A DNA stretch of 64,000 nucleotides from Methanosarcina siciliae T4/M (GTDB lineage Archaea; Halobacteriota; Methanosarcinia; Methanosarcinales; Methanosarcinaceae): NCBI RefSeq assembly GCF_000970085.1, contig NZ_CP009506.1:1674001-1738000 (forward strand), given 5' to 3'. Under the pieces are notes generated by a model, which saw only the letters and a list, made by a program, of their open reading frames with translations, made no database searches and was not told where the DNA came from. The translations under genes and the position numbers were made by a program. Positions 16,499-25,406 of this stretch are shown in pieces (the first letter of the stretch is position 1; every line of letters starts with the position of its first letter).

Positions 16499-16855
16499 TT
16501 ATACCGTCTCCTGCATAGTAATTTAACTGTATAATTTATTCAAAATTTTCTCTTGATATATATTTCGATTTCGTCTCAATAATCAATTCTAAAGGTGTTC
16601 TATCTTCCTTATGTACCGGAAACTTTGGATGGATTTTAATAGCGTAGTTTATCAAGAGTAAAAAAGGTTGTAATGTACAAAATTACATTCATAGACCGTT
16701 AGTTAATCAACTATTTATCAGAGCCCCAAAATAATTGAAAATGTAAAGAAAGCGAACTGCTTATTAACTCTGACCCCTAACACACTGAAGATATTCTTCC
16801 TAACAAAGCCAAGAGCGTCGGCTAAGCAGAAAAATAGATAACGGAACGATAATAG
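16499..16855. other. Intergenic region upstream of hsdM
   Basis: About 350 AT-rich bases separate the divergent lipoprotein and hsdM genes. It presumably contains both promoters. No distinct operator or RNA gene was recognised. No clear ribosome-binding site stands before the hsdM ATG. Confidence 0.35.
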
Positions 16856-18310
16856 ATGTTTGAGCAAACTTTTAAAAATATTGATAATGCCCTTCGTAAA
16901 GATGCCGGTTGCAGTAGCGAACTTGACTATGTGGAGCAGACTTCGTGGATTCTTTTCTTGAAATATTTGGACGACCTTGAAGAGATTAATAAGGATAAGG
17001 CAGGGCTGAAGGGTAAGGTTTATACTGACATTATCAGCTCGGAGTATAAGTGGGAATCCTGGGCTGTTCCTAAAGGTGAAGATAAAAATATTGATTATAA
17101 CAAAGCCCTTACCGGCGATGATCTGAGAGATTTTGTCAACCTCAAGCTATTTCCCTACCTGAAAAAATTCAAAGTCGATGCTGAAAGTGCAGATACTATC
17201 GAGTACAAGATAGGGGAGATCTTCAGCGAGCTACAAAACAAGATTCAGAGTGGATATACTCTTCGTGAAGTCCTGAATCTGGTAGACGAACTTCATTTCC
17301 GTTCCCAGGCTGAAAAACATGAAATGTCGTTTCTGTACGAAGACAAAATTAAAAATATGGGCAATGCTGGCCGAAACGGCGGCGAATACTACACTCCTCG
17401 TCCTCTGATTAAAACAATCGTAAAAGTAGTTGCACCATCAATCGGCAACAAAGTCTATGATGGGGCTGCGGGTTCAGCCGGTTTTCTGGTGGAATCATTT
17501 GAATATATGAGGCAGAGCAAGGATCTGAACACCAGAGACTTGGAGATCCTCCAGAAGGAAACATTCTACGGTAAAGAAAAGAAGTCGCTCGCCTACATCA
17601 TCGGAATCATGAATATGATTTTGCACGGCATCGAAGCTCCCAATATTGTGCATACCAACACCCTTGCAGAGAATATTTCCGATATTCAGGAAAAAGACCG
17701 CTACGAGATCATTGTTGCCAATCCTCCGTTTGGTGGCAAAGAACGAGCAGAGGTGCAGCAGAACTTTCCTATCAAAACCAGTGAAACCGCGTTTCTATTC
17801 CTCCAGCATTTCATCAAAATTCTCAAAGCAGGCGGCAGAGCTGGCATAGTAATTAAGAACACTTTTCTATCAAATACCGATAACGCATCTATAAGCCTGC
17901 GTAAGATGTTGCTGGAAAGCTGCAATCTGCATACCGTGCTGGATTTGCCAGGCGGCACTTTCACGGGTGCAGGAGTTAAAACAGTTGTCCTATTTTTTGA
18001 AAAAGGCGTACCTACAAGAAATGTCTGGTTTTACCAGCTCAACCTTGATAGAAATCTCGGCAAAACCAACCCTCTGAACGAAAACGATCTGGCAGAGTTT
18101 GTGGAGTTGCAGAAAACAAAAGCTGATTCCGAAAACTCCTGGTCGGTAAATATTGCTGATGTGGACAAAATCACCTATGAACTGTCGGTAAAGAACCCTC
18201 ATAAAAAGGATGAAACAGTATTGCGTGAACCACAGGAGATTCTGGATGAAATTCAGGCACTGGATGAGGAAAGTGCAGAAATATTGAATGTAATCCGAGG
18301 GTTGGTATGA
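16856..18310 (+). CDS. hsdM: Type I restriction-modification, DNA methyltransferase subunit
   Basis: This 484-residue protein is an N6-adenine methyltransferase of type I R-M systems. It has the HsdM N-terminal helical domain (1-150), the G-x-Y-Y-T-P-R segment near residue 178, the SAM-binding D-G-A-A-G-S-A-G-F segment near residue 202 and the catalytic N289-P-P-F. The C-terminal region ends in a coiled segment that contacts HsdS. Its stop overlaps the start of hsdS (ATGA), showing coupling. The partner hsdS carries a stop codon, so methylation at the specific site may be lost unless another HsdS serves it. Confidence 0.93.
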   Translation: MFEQTFKNIDNALRKDAGCSSELDYVEQTSWILFLKYLDDLEEINKDKAGLKGKVYTDIISSEYKWESWAVPKGEDKNIDYNKALTGDDLRDFVNLKLFPYLKKFKVDAESADTIEYKIGEIFSELQNKIQSGYTLREVLNLVDELHFRSQAEKHEMSFLYEDKIKNMGNAGRNGGEYYTPRPLIKTIVKVVAPSIGNKVYDGAAGSAGFLVESFEYMRQSKDLNTRDLEILQKETFYGKEKKSLAYIIGIMNMILHGIEAPNIVHTNTLAENISDIQEKDRYEIIVANPPFGGKERAEVQQNFPIKTSETAFLFLQHFIKILKAGGRAGIVIKNTFLSNTDNASISLRKMLLESCNLHTVLDLPGGTFTGAGVKTVVLFFEKGVPTRNVWFYQLNLDRNLGKTNPLNENDLAEFVELQKTKADSENSWSVNIADVDKITYELSVKNPHKKDETVLREPQEILDEIQALDEESAEILNVIRGLV

Positions 18311-19485
18311 AGGAGAATTGGGAAGTAAAGAAACTGGGGGAAATTTCCAAAATTAATTATGGTTACACTGAAAAATCATCATTTGAAGAAATAGGACCAA
18401 GATTTCTTAGAATAACAGATATTTAAGAGAATAATGTTGATTGGGAAACAGTACCATTTTGTAAAATAGAAAAAGACCAATTATCTAAATATATCTTAAA
18501 TGAAGGCGACATTGTATTTGCAAGAACAGGCGCTACTACTGGCAAAAGTTTTCTTGTTAAAAATCCACCTTTAGCAGTATTTGCTTCGTATTTAATAAGG
18601 TTAAAAATCTTAGATTTAGATAAACTAGCACCGGAATTTTTGTTTTTATTCTTTCAAACAAAAACTTATTGGGACAAAATTGAAACTGGCTTATCTGGCA
18701 GTGCACAAGGTGGCTTCAATGCTACAAAATTAGCAGATATTTCAATCCCTCTCCCCTCGCTCCGAGAACAACAGCTCATCGTTTCTATTCTGGATGAAAC
18801 TTTTGCCGCCATCGACAAGGCAAAAGAAAACGCCGAAAGGAATCTGCAAAATGCCCGCGAGCTTTTTGATTCGTATCTGAAAAGTGTTTTTGCAAACACA
18901 GGGAATGGATGGGAAAGGAAGAAGCTGGGGAAAATTAGCGTTGTAAATATGGGACAGAGCCCGAAAGGGTCTTCTTATAATACAACTGGTGATGGTGTAC
19001 CTTTAATTAATGGTCCAGTTGAATTTGGTGGAGATGACCCTTTTTCAAAAACTCTAAAGACAAAATTTACGACTGAACCAACAAAGATGTGCAAACAAGG
19101 AGATTTAGTTTTGTGTGTTCGTGGCTCAACGACAGGAAGAATGAACATTGCAGGTTTTGATTCCTGTATAGGTAGAGGTGTGGCATCAATAAGCTCTGCA
19201 GAGTACCAAGACTGGATAAACCAATATATCAATTTCAATAGAGACACAATATATAAACTAGGGACTGGTGCAACTTTTCCCAATGTTTCATCTTCCACAC
19301 TTAGCAACCTCCTCATACCAATTCCACCAAAAGAACAACAACGCTCCATCATCGCCAAACTAGACGCTCTTTCCTCTGAAACTAAAAGACTCGAAGCAAT
19401 CTACCAGCAAAAACTGGCTGCACTGGATGAACTGAAAAAATCAGTCCTACAGAAAGCTTTCAACGGCGAACTTACAGGTGCATAA
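18307..19485 (+). pseudogene. hsdS: Type I specificity subunit with in-frame stop
   Basis: The frame begins at the ATG at 18307, overlapping the hsdM stop, and reads as an HsdS with two target-recognition domains separated by coiled-coil spacers (L-R-E-Q-Q-L-I and P-P-K-E-Q-Q-R-S-I segments). After 39 codons, TAA at 18424-18426 interrupts it at I-T-D-I-stop-E-N-N-V-D-W, where the family normally has Gln (CAA to TAA). The frame is otherwise intact for the remaining 353 codons. The stop removes most of TRD1 unless translation reinitiates. TAA is not the pyrrolysine codon, so readthrough by that route is excluded. Confidence 0.85.
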
Positions 19486-19487
19486 CT

Positions 19488-21797
19488 ATGAATGAGGCGC
19501 AAACCCGGGCAGAACTCATAGACCCGAAGCTTATTAAGAGCGGTTGGGGTGTAGTCGAAGGTTCAAAAATCCTTCGGGAATACCATCTAACTTTAGGTAG
19601 GATTCAGACCGGTGGAAAACGCGCCAAACCTCTCATAGCTGATTATGTACTTGTGTATAAAGACCGCAAAATTGCAGTTATCGAAGCCAAAAGTGACGAA
19701 CTTGAAGTGGGCGAAGGCGTGGCACAGGCCAAAAATTATGCCGAAAAACTGCACATTGAAACGACTTTTTCTTCTAACGGCAAAGAAATTTATCAGATCT
19801 GCATGAAAACTGGTGCAGAAGGATTAATAGATAGGTTTCCAACGCCTGATGAATTGTGGAACAAGACATTTTCCACTCAAGATCACTGGAGGGACACTTT
19901 TTCTCGTGTCCCATTTGAAAATTTGGGCGGCACAAAAAACATTCGATATTATCAGGAAATTGCAGTCAACAATACAATGGCTGCCATTGCCGAGGAAAAA
20001 CAGCGTATCCTGCTCACCCTGGCAACCGGTACAGGTAAGACCTTCATCGCTTTTCAGATAGCATGGAAACTTTTCCATACGCGATGGAACCTGAATCGTG
20101 ATGGTCGACGCAGGCCAAGGATTCTGTTCTTAGCAGATAGAAACATATTAGCTGACCAGGCTTTTAACGATTTTTCAGCCTTTCCGGAAGACGCGCTGGT
20201 GCGTATCAGCCCAAAAGAGATAGCAAAAAAAGGAAGTGTGCCGACTAATGGGAGCATTTTCTTTACTATCTTTCAGACCTTCATGAGCGGCCCGGAAAAC
20301 ACGCCTTATTTTGGTGAATATCCTGCAGATTACTTTGATTTTATTATCATTGATGAATGTCATCGAGGCGGTGCAAATGATGAAAGCAATTGGCGAAGCA
20401 TTATGGAATACTTCTCTCCTGCGGTCCAGCTTGGTTTAACTGCAACGCCCAAACGCAATGACAATGTAGATACCTACAAATACTTCGGTGAGCCGGTATA
20501 CATCTACTCACTTAAAGAAGGCATTAACGATGGCTTTCTTACTCCTTTTAAAGTAAAACGTATAAAAACCACATTAGACGACTATATTTATACTCCTGAT
20601 GACCAGGTAATTGAGGGTGAGGTCGAGGAAGGTAAGATCTATACAGAAGTCGATTTCAATAAAATCATCGAAATTAAAGAACGTGAGGCAAAGCGGGTAA
20701 AGATATTTCTTTCTGAAATTGACCAGAAGGAAAAAGGTATTGTTTTCTGTGCCACTCAAACTCACGCAGCGGTAGTCAGGGATCTAATCAATCAATATAA
20801 GGATAGCAACGAGCCGAATTACTGTGTCCGTGTTACTGCTAATGACGGTTCCCTTGGAGAAGAGTACTTGCGCAAGTTTCGGGATAACGAAAATACTATT
20901 CCAACGATTCTCACCACTTCGCAAAAACTTTCCACTGGTGTTGATGCCCGAAATATCCGAAATATCATTCTCATGCGGCCAATAAACTCCATCATCGAGT
21001 TTAAGCAGATAGTTGGACGTGGCACGCGGCTGTTCGATGGAAAAGAGTACTTCACAATTTACGATTTTGTAGATGCATACCACCATTTTGCCGATCCCGA
21101 ATGGGATGGCGAGCCGCTGGAACCAGAATCTAAACCTGAGCTGCCGAAAAAAGTAAAAGACCCGAAAGAACCCTACATTTCGTCAAAAGAAGACGAAAAA
21201 GAGGCAAAGAAAAAACTGAAAATAAAGCTGCGTGACGGCAAAGAGCGCGAGATTCAACACATGATTTCCACCTCTTTCTGGAGTGCAGACGGCAAACCGA
21301 TTTCAGCACAGGAGTTTTTACAAAACCTGTTCGGCATTTTACCTGAATTTTTTAAGGATGAAAAGGAGCTTCGTACAATCTGGTCTAGTCCGATGACGCG
21401 CAGCACATTCCTTGAAAAACTTGCCGAAGCAGGTTACGGTATGGATGAACTTACAACGTTACAAAAACTTATAGATGCTGAAAAAAGCGATTTGTTTGAT
21501 GTACTGGAATACGTCTCTTTTGCCTTGCAACCAGTGACAAGAGAAATGCGGGTAAACAGGGCTCAATCAAGAATTTATGAAGGATTAAATGAGAAGCAAA
21601 AAGAGTTTCTGGATTTTGTCCTTTCTAAACATATAGAAACAGGTGTTGGAGAACTCAGCCAGGATAAATTGCCAGGACTTCTTGAACTCAAATATCATTC
21701 AATAAGCGATGCTATGACAGTATTGGGCGGGATTACCAAAACAAGAGAACTATTCGTTGGATTTCAAGAATACCTTTACGCGCCGATTGTTGCATAA
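19488..21797 (+). CDS. hsdR: Type I restriction enzyme, R subunit
   Basis: This 769-residue protein matches the EcoEI-like branch of HsdR. An N-terminal nuclease region has the I-A-D-Y-V-L...A-V-I-E-A-K-S pattern (about residues 48-70). The helicase part carries Walker A A179-T-G-T-G-K-T, the DEAD-box D289-E-C-H, an L-T-A-T-P motif near residue 315 and the C-terminal helicase motifs including Q-I-V-G-R-G-T-R near residue 508. The translocase pumps DNA and cuts it far from the recognition site. It starts two bases after hsdS and is intact, although hsdS is broken. Confidence 0.92.
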   Translation: MNEAQTRAELIDPKLIKSGWGVVEGSKILREYHLTLGRIQTGGKRAKPLIADYVLVYKDRKIAVIEAKSDELEVGEGVAQAKNYAEKLHIETTFSSNGKEIYQICMKTGAEGLIDRFPTPDELWNKTFSTQDHWRDTFSRVPFENLGGTKNIRYYQEIAVNNTMAAIAEEKQRILLTLATGTGKTFIAFQIAWKLFHTRWNLNRDGRRRPRILFLADRNILADQAFNDFSAFPEDALVRISPKEIAKKGSVPTNGSIFFTIFQTFMSGPENTPYFGEYPADYFDFIIIDECHRGGANDESNWRSIMEYFSPAVQLGLTATPKRNDNVDTYKYFGEPVYIYSLKEGINDGFLTPFKVKRIKTTLDDYIYTPDDQVIEGEVEEGKIYTEVDFNKIIEIKEREAKRVKIFLSEIDQKEKGIVFCATQTHAAVVRDLINQYKDSNEPNYCVRVTANDGSLGEEYLRKFRDNENTIPTILTTSQKLSTGVDARNIRNIILMRPINSIIEFKQIVGRGTRLFDGKEYFTIYDFVDAYHHFADPEWDGEPLEPESKPELPKKVKDPKEPYISSKEDEKEAKKKLKIKLRDGKEREIQHMISTSFWSADGKPISAQEFLQNLFGILPEFFKDEKELRTIWSSPMTRSTFLEKLAEAGYGMDELTTLQKLIDAEKSDLFDVLEYVSFALQPVTREMRVNRAQSRIYEGLNEKQKEFLDFVLSKHIETGVGELSQDKLPGLLELKYHSISDAMTVLGGITKTRELFVGFQEYLYAPIVA

Positions 21798-21885
21798 TCT
21801 GATGGCAGGGTAAATGCAAAATTAACTGCAAGGAAAATTGGTTTCTTAGTAAAACATATCTAGCGCGCGGCGAATATCAAAGAAT

Positions 21886-22404
21886 ATGCCTTCAGGAAAG
21901 AAAAATAAGGCTCCAGATGAAGGCGCCAGAGGCAAAACTCCTTCTAAACTGTATACCTTCATCGTTTACCTGATTCAGGGACCTATGGGTAGCGAGTTTG
22001 ACGGAAAAACTATTTCCCGCACCATCCAGATCCGGGGGAATCAGACTTTAGAGGCTCTTCACGAAGCCATTTTCAAGGCTTTCGACCGCTTTGATGAACA
22101 TCTCTATGAATTTTTGCTTGGTGTGGGGCCTGATGACAGGTCTGCTGTTTACTCCCTGCCAGCGGACTTTGGGTTCCCGGACCTGGAAGAGAAAATTGCA
22201 GGAGACGTCCGCACCACAACTATTGATTCGCTGGGCCTGGAAGTGGGCCTGGCTTTCGGCTACCGTTTCGATTTCGGAGATGACTGGCTTCATCAGATAG
22301 ACGTCATAGCAATTGAAGATTATTCTGGAAAAGGAAAATATCCGAAGATTGAGACGAAAGTGGGAAAAAGTCCTCCACAGTACCCTGATCAGGACGATGA
22401 ATAA
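21886..22404 (+). CDS. Plasmid pRiA4b ORF-3-like protein
   Basis: This 172-residue protein matches the pRiA4b ORF-3 (IS1096 TnpR-like) family, widely spread near mobile and defence genes but of unknown function. Family features are the T-I-Q-I-R-G-N-Q-T-L-E-A-L-H-E-A-I segment near residue 46, the conserved F-x-F-D-F-G-D-D-W segment near residue 128 and a Y-P-D-Q-D-D tail. The N-terminus is a short basic stretch. It follows hsdR by about 90 bases with no clear ribosome-binding site. It may belong to the same island rather than to the R-M operon proper. Confidence 0.75.
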   Translation: MPSGKKNKAPDEGARGKTPSKLYTFIVYLIQGPMGSEFDGKTISRTIQIRGNQTLEALHEAIFKAFDRFDEHLYEFLLGVGPDDRSAVYSLPADFGFPDLEEKIAGDVRTTTIDSLGLEVGLAFGYRFDFGDDWLHQIDVIAIEDYSGKGKYPKIETKVGKSPPQYPDQDDE

Positions 22405-22527
22405 GGAATGGTTTCTTAGAATTAACTTTTAATGTGGGATTGTTATTGGCTGGATTATATTTACGCTATTTTCGGCGATTCTCATGAGATTGGTTATAAG
22501 ACCAAAATTTACACAGAGATGTGAAAT

Positions 22528-22779
22528 ATGACAAGAATTACTAAAAAAGCATGGTTTGGCAAGAGAATTATTGGATGGGGTTATCGTCCAATCAGCTTAG
22601 AGGGTTGGTTGGTAACTGTAGTATTTTTAGTTGCGATTTTTGTTAGCATTGATTATTTTGAGAAAACGGCAACTCGTTATGCCATTCTTGCTGCAATCCT
22701 GATAGTCTTTCAGATTATTATTTACCTGACTGGCGATACACCGGGCTCTGATGTATGGGATAAGTTAAGGAATAAATAA
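22528..22779 (+). CDS. Small two-helix membrane protein
   Basis: The product has 83 residues. A polar basic N-terminus (about 1-26) is followed by two membrane helices (about 27-44 and 50-67) and a short polar tail ending in K-L-R-N-K. No family motif was recognised. The AGAGATG stretch just before the ATG may serve as ribosome-binding site. Its real status is supported mainly by the clean helix pattern and composition. Confidence 0.5.
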   Translation: MTRITKKAWFGKRIIGWGYRPISLEGWLVTVVFLVAIFVSIDYFEKTATRYAILAAILIVFQIIIYLTGDTPGSDVWDKLRNK

Positions 22780-22987
22780 CGGAAGCATGTAAGGTGATTT
22801 GAGTAATTCAAAAGTGTTGTAACCATTGCAATTTTCTAATTCCTTATGATTTTTTGGATAGCTACTAAATCAAAGGTCGCAGATCGCGTAGTTTAGATGT
22901 TGAACGATAAAATACTTTCAAAACCATTATTTGGGCGAAAATTCCAGCGCTAACCCGGCTATACCCCCATATGTAAGGATTATTTTG

Positions 22988-23110
22988 TTAATTGCCCTTC
23001 TCCTTATGTTTTATTTGTTGTATACGCAGGAGATCCTCCTCCATTTCCAGAAGCAGCGCTTCAACGGCCTGGTCATCAAGCCAGGGTGGTAGATGATCAT
23101 TGGCGACCAT
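22988..23110 (-). CDS. Small ORF or gene remnant
   Basis: From the ATG at 23110 a 40-codon frame reads as a plausible helical protein end, with H-L-P-P-W-L-D-D-Q-A-V-E-A-L near the start and a charged Lys-rich end. It looks protein-like rather than random, but no family was recognised. It may be the C-terminal piece of a decayed gene whose upstream part is the frame at 23173-23289. Confidence 0.25.
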   Translation of the reverse strand: MVANDHLPPWLDDQAVEALLLEMEEDLLRIQQIKHKEKGN

Positions 23111-23172
23111 GACCGAGAATATCAAAAACTGCAATAGTTATGCTTAGATATCATGTTTTGGAGGCACTTTTA

Positions 23173-23289
23173 TTAATGAACCTGTTCCAGAAAATTGTCA
23201 TTGGTTCTTACAAATTCCACCTCCCTTAGGGCCAGAAAATATTGCTCGAGAACGGGTGATTTGCTCTCGACTTTAGGAAATCTATTCAT
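23173..23289 (-). CDS. Small ORF or gene remnant
   Basis: A 38-codon frame from the ATG at 23289 reads M-N-R-F-P-K-V-E-S-K-S-P-V-L-E-Q-Y-F-L-A and continues open upstream under the methyltransferase start. The composition looks like a genuine protein. No family was recognised. Together with the next downstream fragment it may mark a broken gene. Confidence 0.22.
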   Translation of the reverse strand: MNRFPKVESKSPVLEQYFLALREVEFVRTNDNFLEQVH

Positions 23290-23329
23290 TACCTGAACGA
23301 GAAATCTTACTCCAACGAAGGGCTTGTGT

Positions 23330-24220
23330 ATGAGAGGTAAACAGCAATCCATTAAAACAGCCGAAGGAATGGCCCTTGTGCGCGCAATCGAGGCGCAGAA
23401 ACCGGAAGACGTGCGGATTTGCTATGATCCCGTTGCCCTTTCATTGGTAAACCGTATCAGGTTTGTCCTCAGCAAACTGGTGATTGGTTCCGGTATTTAC
23501 GGCCTGATGTTCGGGGGAGCGATAGAATTTATCACAGCCAGGGAGCGGTATATAGATGATTTCCTCAAGGCATGCCTGAGTGAAAGTCTCGATCAGGTAG
23601 TCATTCTTGGAGCCGGGTTCGATACGCGCGCATACCGCATCGCGGGAATCGAGAAGACGCAGGTATTCGAAGTCGATCACCCGGCAACGCAGGAAGTCAA
23701 GCTGAAGCGGTTGAAGAAGGTAATCAACCCCCTGCCTGATCATGTCACCTTCGTCCAGGTGGATTTCGATACCCAGATGCTCGGTGAGCGCCTGCCCGCA
23801 AGCGGCTACGACGAACAGGGCAAAACGCTGTTTATCTGGCAGGGCGTGACCATGTACCTTACTCCGGAAGGAATTGACAGCACGCTGGCTTTTATCGCCA
23901 ACCATTCAGGGCCGGGCAGCGCAGTGATCTTTGACTATTTTTACAACGAAACTCTGTACGACATGAAGACCGTGAGGTGGATAACAAGGGTGATCGGTGA
24001 GAGGTTGATTTTCGGGATTGATGAAGGCCAGATAGAGCCGTTCCTTATCCGGCGTGGCTCCCGTAAGATCCACAACGCAACAACCGGAGAGCTAAAACGG
24101 CTCTATTTTACCGGTCCGAATGCCGGACGCCCGATTTCCACGGGTGTTGCCATTGCGTCGGCAAGGACTGGTAAAACCGAGATTAATTCATGCCCTCATG
24201 ATCCTGTTCCTGTCGCATAA
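23330..24220 (+). CDS. Class I SAM methyltransferase, TIGR00027/LCMT-like family
   Basis: The product is about 296 residues. It has an N-terminal helical lid (about 1-85), the SAM-binding strand V-V-I-L-G-A-G-F-D-T-R-A-Y-R near residue 89, the E-V-D-H-P acidic loop near residue 113, and I-W-Q-G-V-T-M-Y-L near residue 168. These match the leucine-carboxyl-methyltransferase-like family (TIGR00027), whose members methylate small molecules or carboxyl groups. The start is placed at the ATG at 23330; a TTG at 23324 is also in frame. Another methyltransferase-type gene follows. Substrate unknown. Confidence 0.8.
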   Translation: MRGKQQSIKTAEGMALVRAIEAQKPEDVRICYDPVALSLVNRIRFVLSKLVIGSGIYGLMFGGAIEFITARERYIDDFLKACLSESLDQVVILGAGFDTRAYRIAGIEKTQVFEVDHPATQEVKLKRLKKVINPLPDHVTFVQVDFDTQMLGERLPASGYDEQGKTLFIWQGVTMYLTPEGIDSTLAFIANHSGPGSAVIFDYFYNETLYDMKTVRWITRVIGERLIFGIDEGQIEPFLIRRGSRKIHNATTGELKRLYFTGPNAGRPISTGVAIASARTGKTEINSCPHDPVPVA

Positions 24221-24247
24221 ATACGGATTACAATAAAAATTCGGTCT

Positions 24248-24291
24248 GGTTTCGTGCGGCTTGTTGTTATGTCAGAGACATGTTTTTTCGG
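24248..24291 (+). repeat. Partial copy of the 5' part of the ICMT-like gene
   Basis: The stretch reading tttcgtgcggcttgttgtta onwards resembles positions 24398-24441 inside the next gene, with only scattered mismatches. It encodes no open frame here. It looks like a leftover from a partial tandem duplication of the isoprenylcysteine methyltransferase-like gene, 150 bases away. Confidence 0.6.
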
Positions 24292-24332
24292 ATATGTTTT
24301 ATTCCCATTACGATAAATAGAGGAGTAATTTC

Positions 24333-25046
24333 ATGAGGAACAATTTCATGAATATCACTAACAAAAGTACTTCCGCTCTGAAAATGAAAACTCTATTTGG
24401 CTTCGTGCGGCTTATTGTCATGTTAGGGATATGTCTTTTTGGCCCTGCGTGGTCATTTGATTTCTGGCAGGCATGGGTTTATTTGATTGTTTTCTACGGG
24501 TCAGTAGTGATGATAACTATTTATTTGTGGAAAAAAGACCCGAAACTTCTGGAACGCCGGGTTGAAAGGGGGCCAGGGGCAGAGAAAGAAAAGACTCAGA
24601 AGATTATACAACTATTTCTTTTAATTTTGTTTTGTGCTATTCTCATTATTCCCTCATTTGACCACCGTTTCGGGTGGTCGGATGTTCCGGTTTATATTGT
24701 TATTGCAGGAGATATGCTTGTAGTCCTGGGATATTTTCTCATTTTTCTGGTTTTCAGAGAAAACCCCTTTGCTGCTGCTACCATTCAAGTATCTGCAGAC
24801 CAGAAAGTAATAACCACAGGGCCTTATAGCATAGTCCGCCATCCTATGTATGCAGCTGGTCTCATCATGTTTTCAGGTACTCCTCCTGCGCTTGGTTCGT
24901 GGTGGGGACTGCTTATACTCGTACCCATTATGCTGGTTATCATCTGGAGACTTCTTGAGGAAGAAAAGTTTCTATCCGAAAATCTGCCGGGTTATAAAGA
25001 ATACTGTCAAAAAGTTCGTTACAGACTGATTCCGTTATTGTGGTAG
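24333..25046 (+). CDS. Isoprenylcysteine carboxyl methyltransferase-like membrane protein
   Basis: This 237-residue protein has about five or six membrane helices and the C-terminal signature of the ICMT/PEMT membrane methyltransferases. G-P-Y-S-I-V-R-H-P-M-Y near residue 169 binds SAM, and L-L-E-E-E-K-F-L and Y-K-E-Y-C lie near the end. Members methylate prenylcysteines, lipids or other membrane-associated molecules. The start is the ATG at 24333, behind a GAGGAG site. It follows the TIGR00027-type methyltransferase by about 110 bases. Substrate is not known. Confidence 0.82.
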   Translation: MRNNFMNITNKSTSALKMKTLFGFVRLIVMLGICLFGPAWSFDFWQAWVYLIVFYGSVVMITIYLWKKDPKLLERRVERGPGAEKEKTQKIIQLFLLILFCAILIIPSFDHRFGWSDVPVYIVIAGDMLVVLGYFLIFLVFRENPFAAATIQVSADQKVITTGPYSIVRHPMYAAGLIMFSGTPPALGSWWGLLILVPIMLVIIWRLLEEEKFLSENLPGYKEYCQKVRYRLIPLLW

Positions 25047-25406
25047 GGTTTTAAAATTGCCTCCTGAGTAGAAACTCTTACAGGCGGAAAAGGCAGAATG
25101 CCAGCCAGAGTGCTTTCAGGATGGATATCACGTACCGGAAGGTTCTGTGATTTTATCCGGCTATTTAGAAAGATTTGTTGTTGAAAGTCACATTCAAGCT
25201 TGAAGTTTCTCTTTTGGTCTGGCAATTTTATAATCAAGCAATTATTTCCAACCCATTAGAAACAGTGAAGAGCCATAAATCAGTCAGATATTATATAATA
25301 TATAAAATATAAAATAATATTCAAACATAAAACTCAAACATTTAACATTTTTTAAAACATTTCATATTTTTTAAAACACTTCATCTTTTTCAAAGGTGTA
25401 TTTAGC

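Noticed and set aside
18424..18426. Stop inside hsdS read as a recoded amino acid
   Set aside because: Methanosarcina decodes TAG as pyrrolysine, but this codon is TAA and the family residue is Gln. A nonsense change is the simpler reading.
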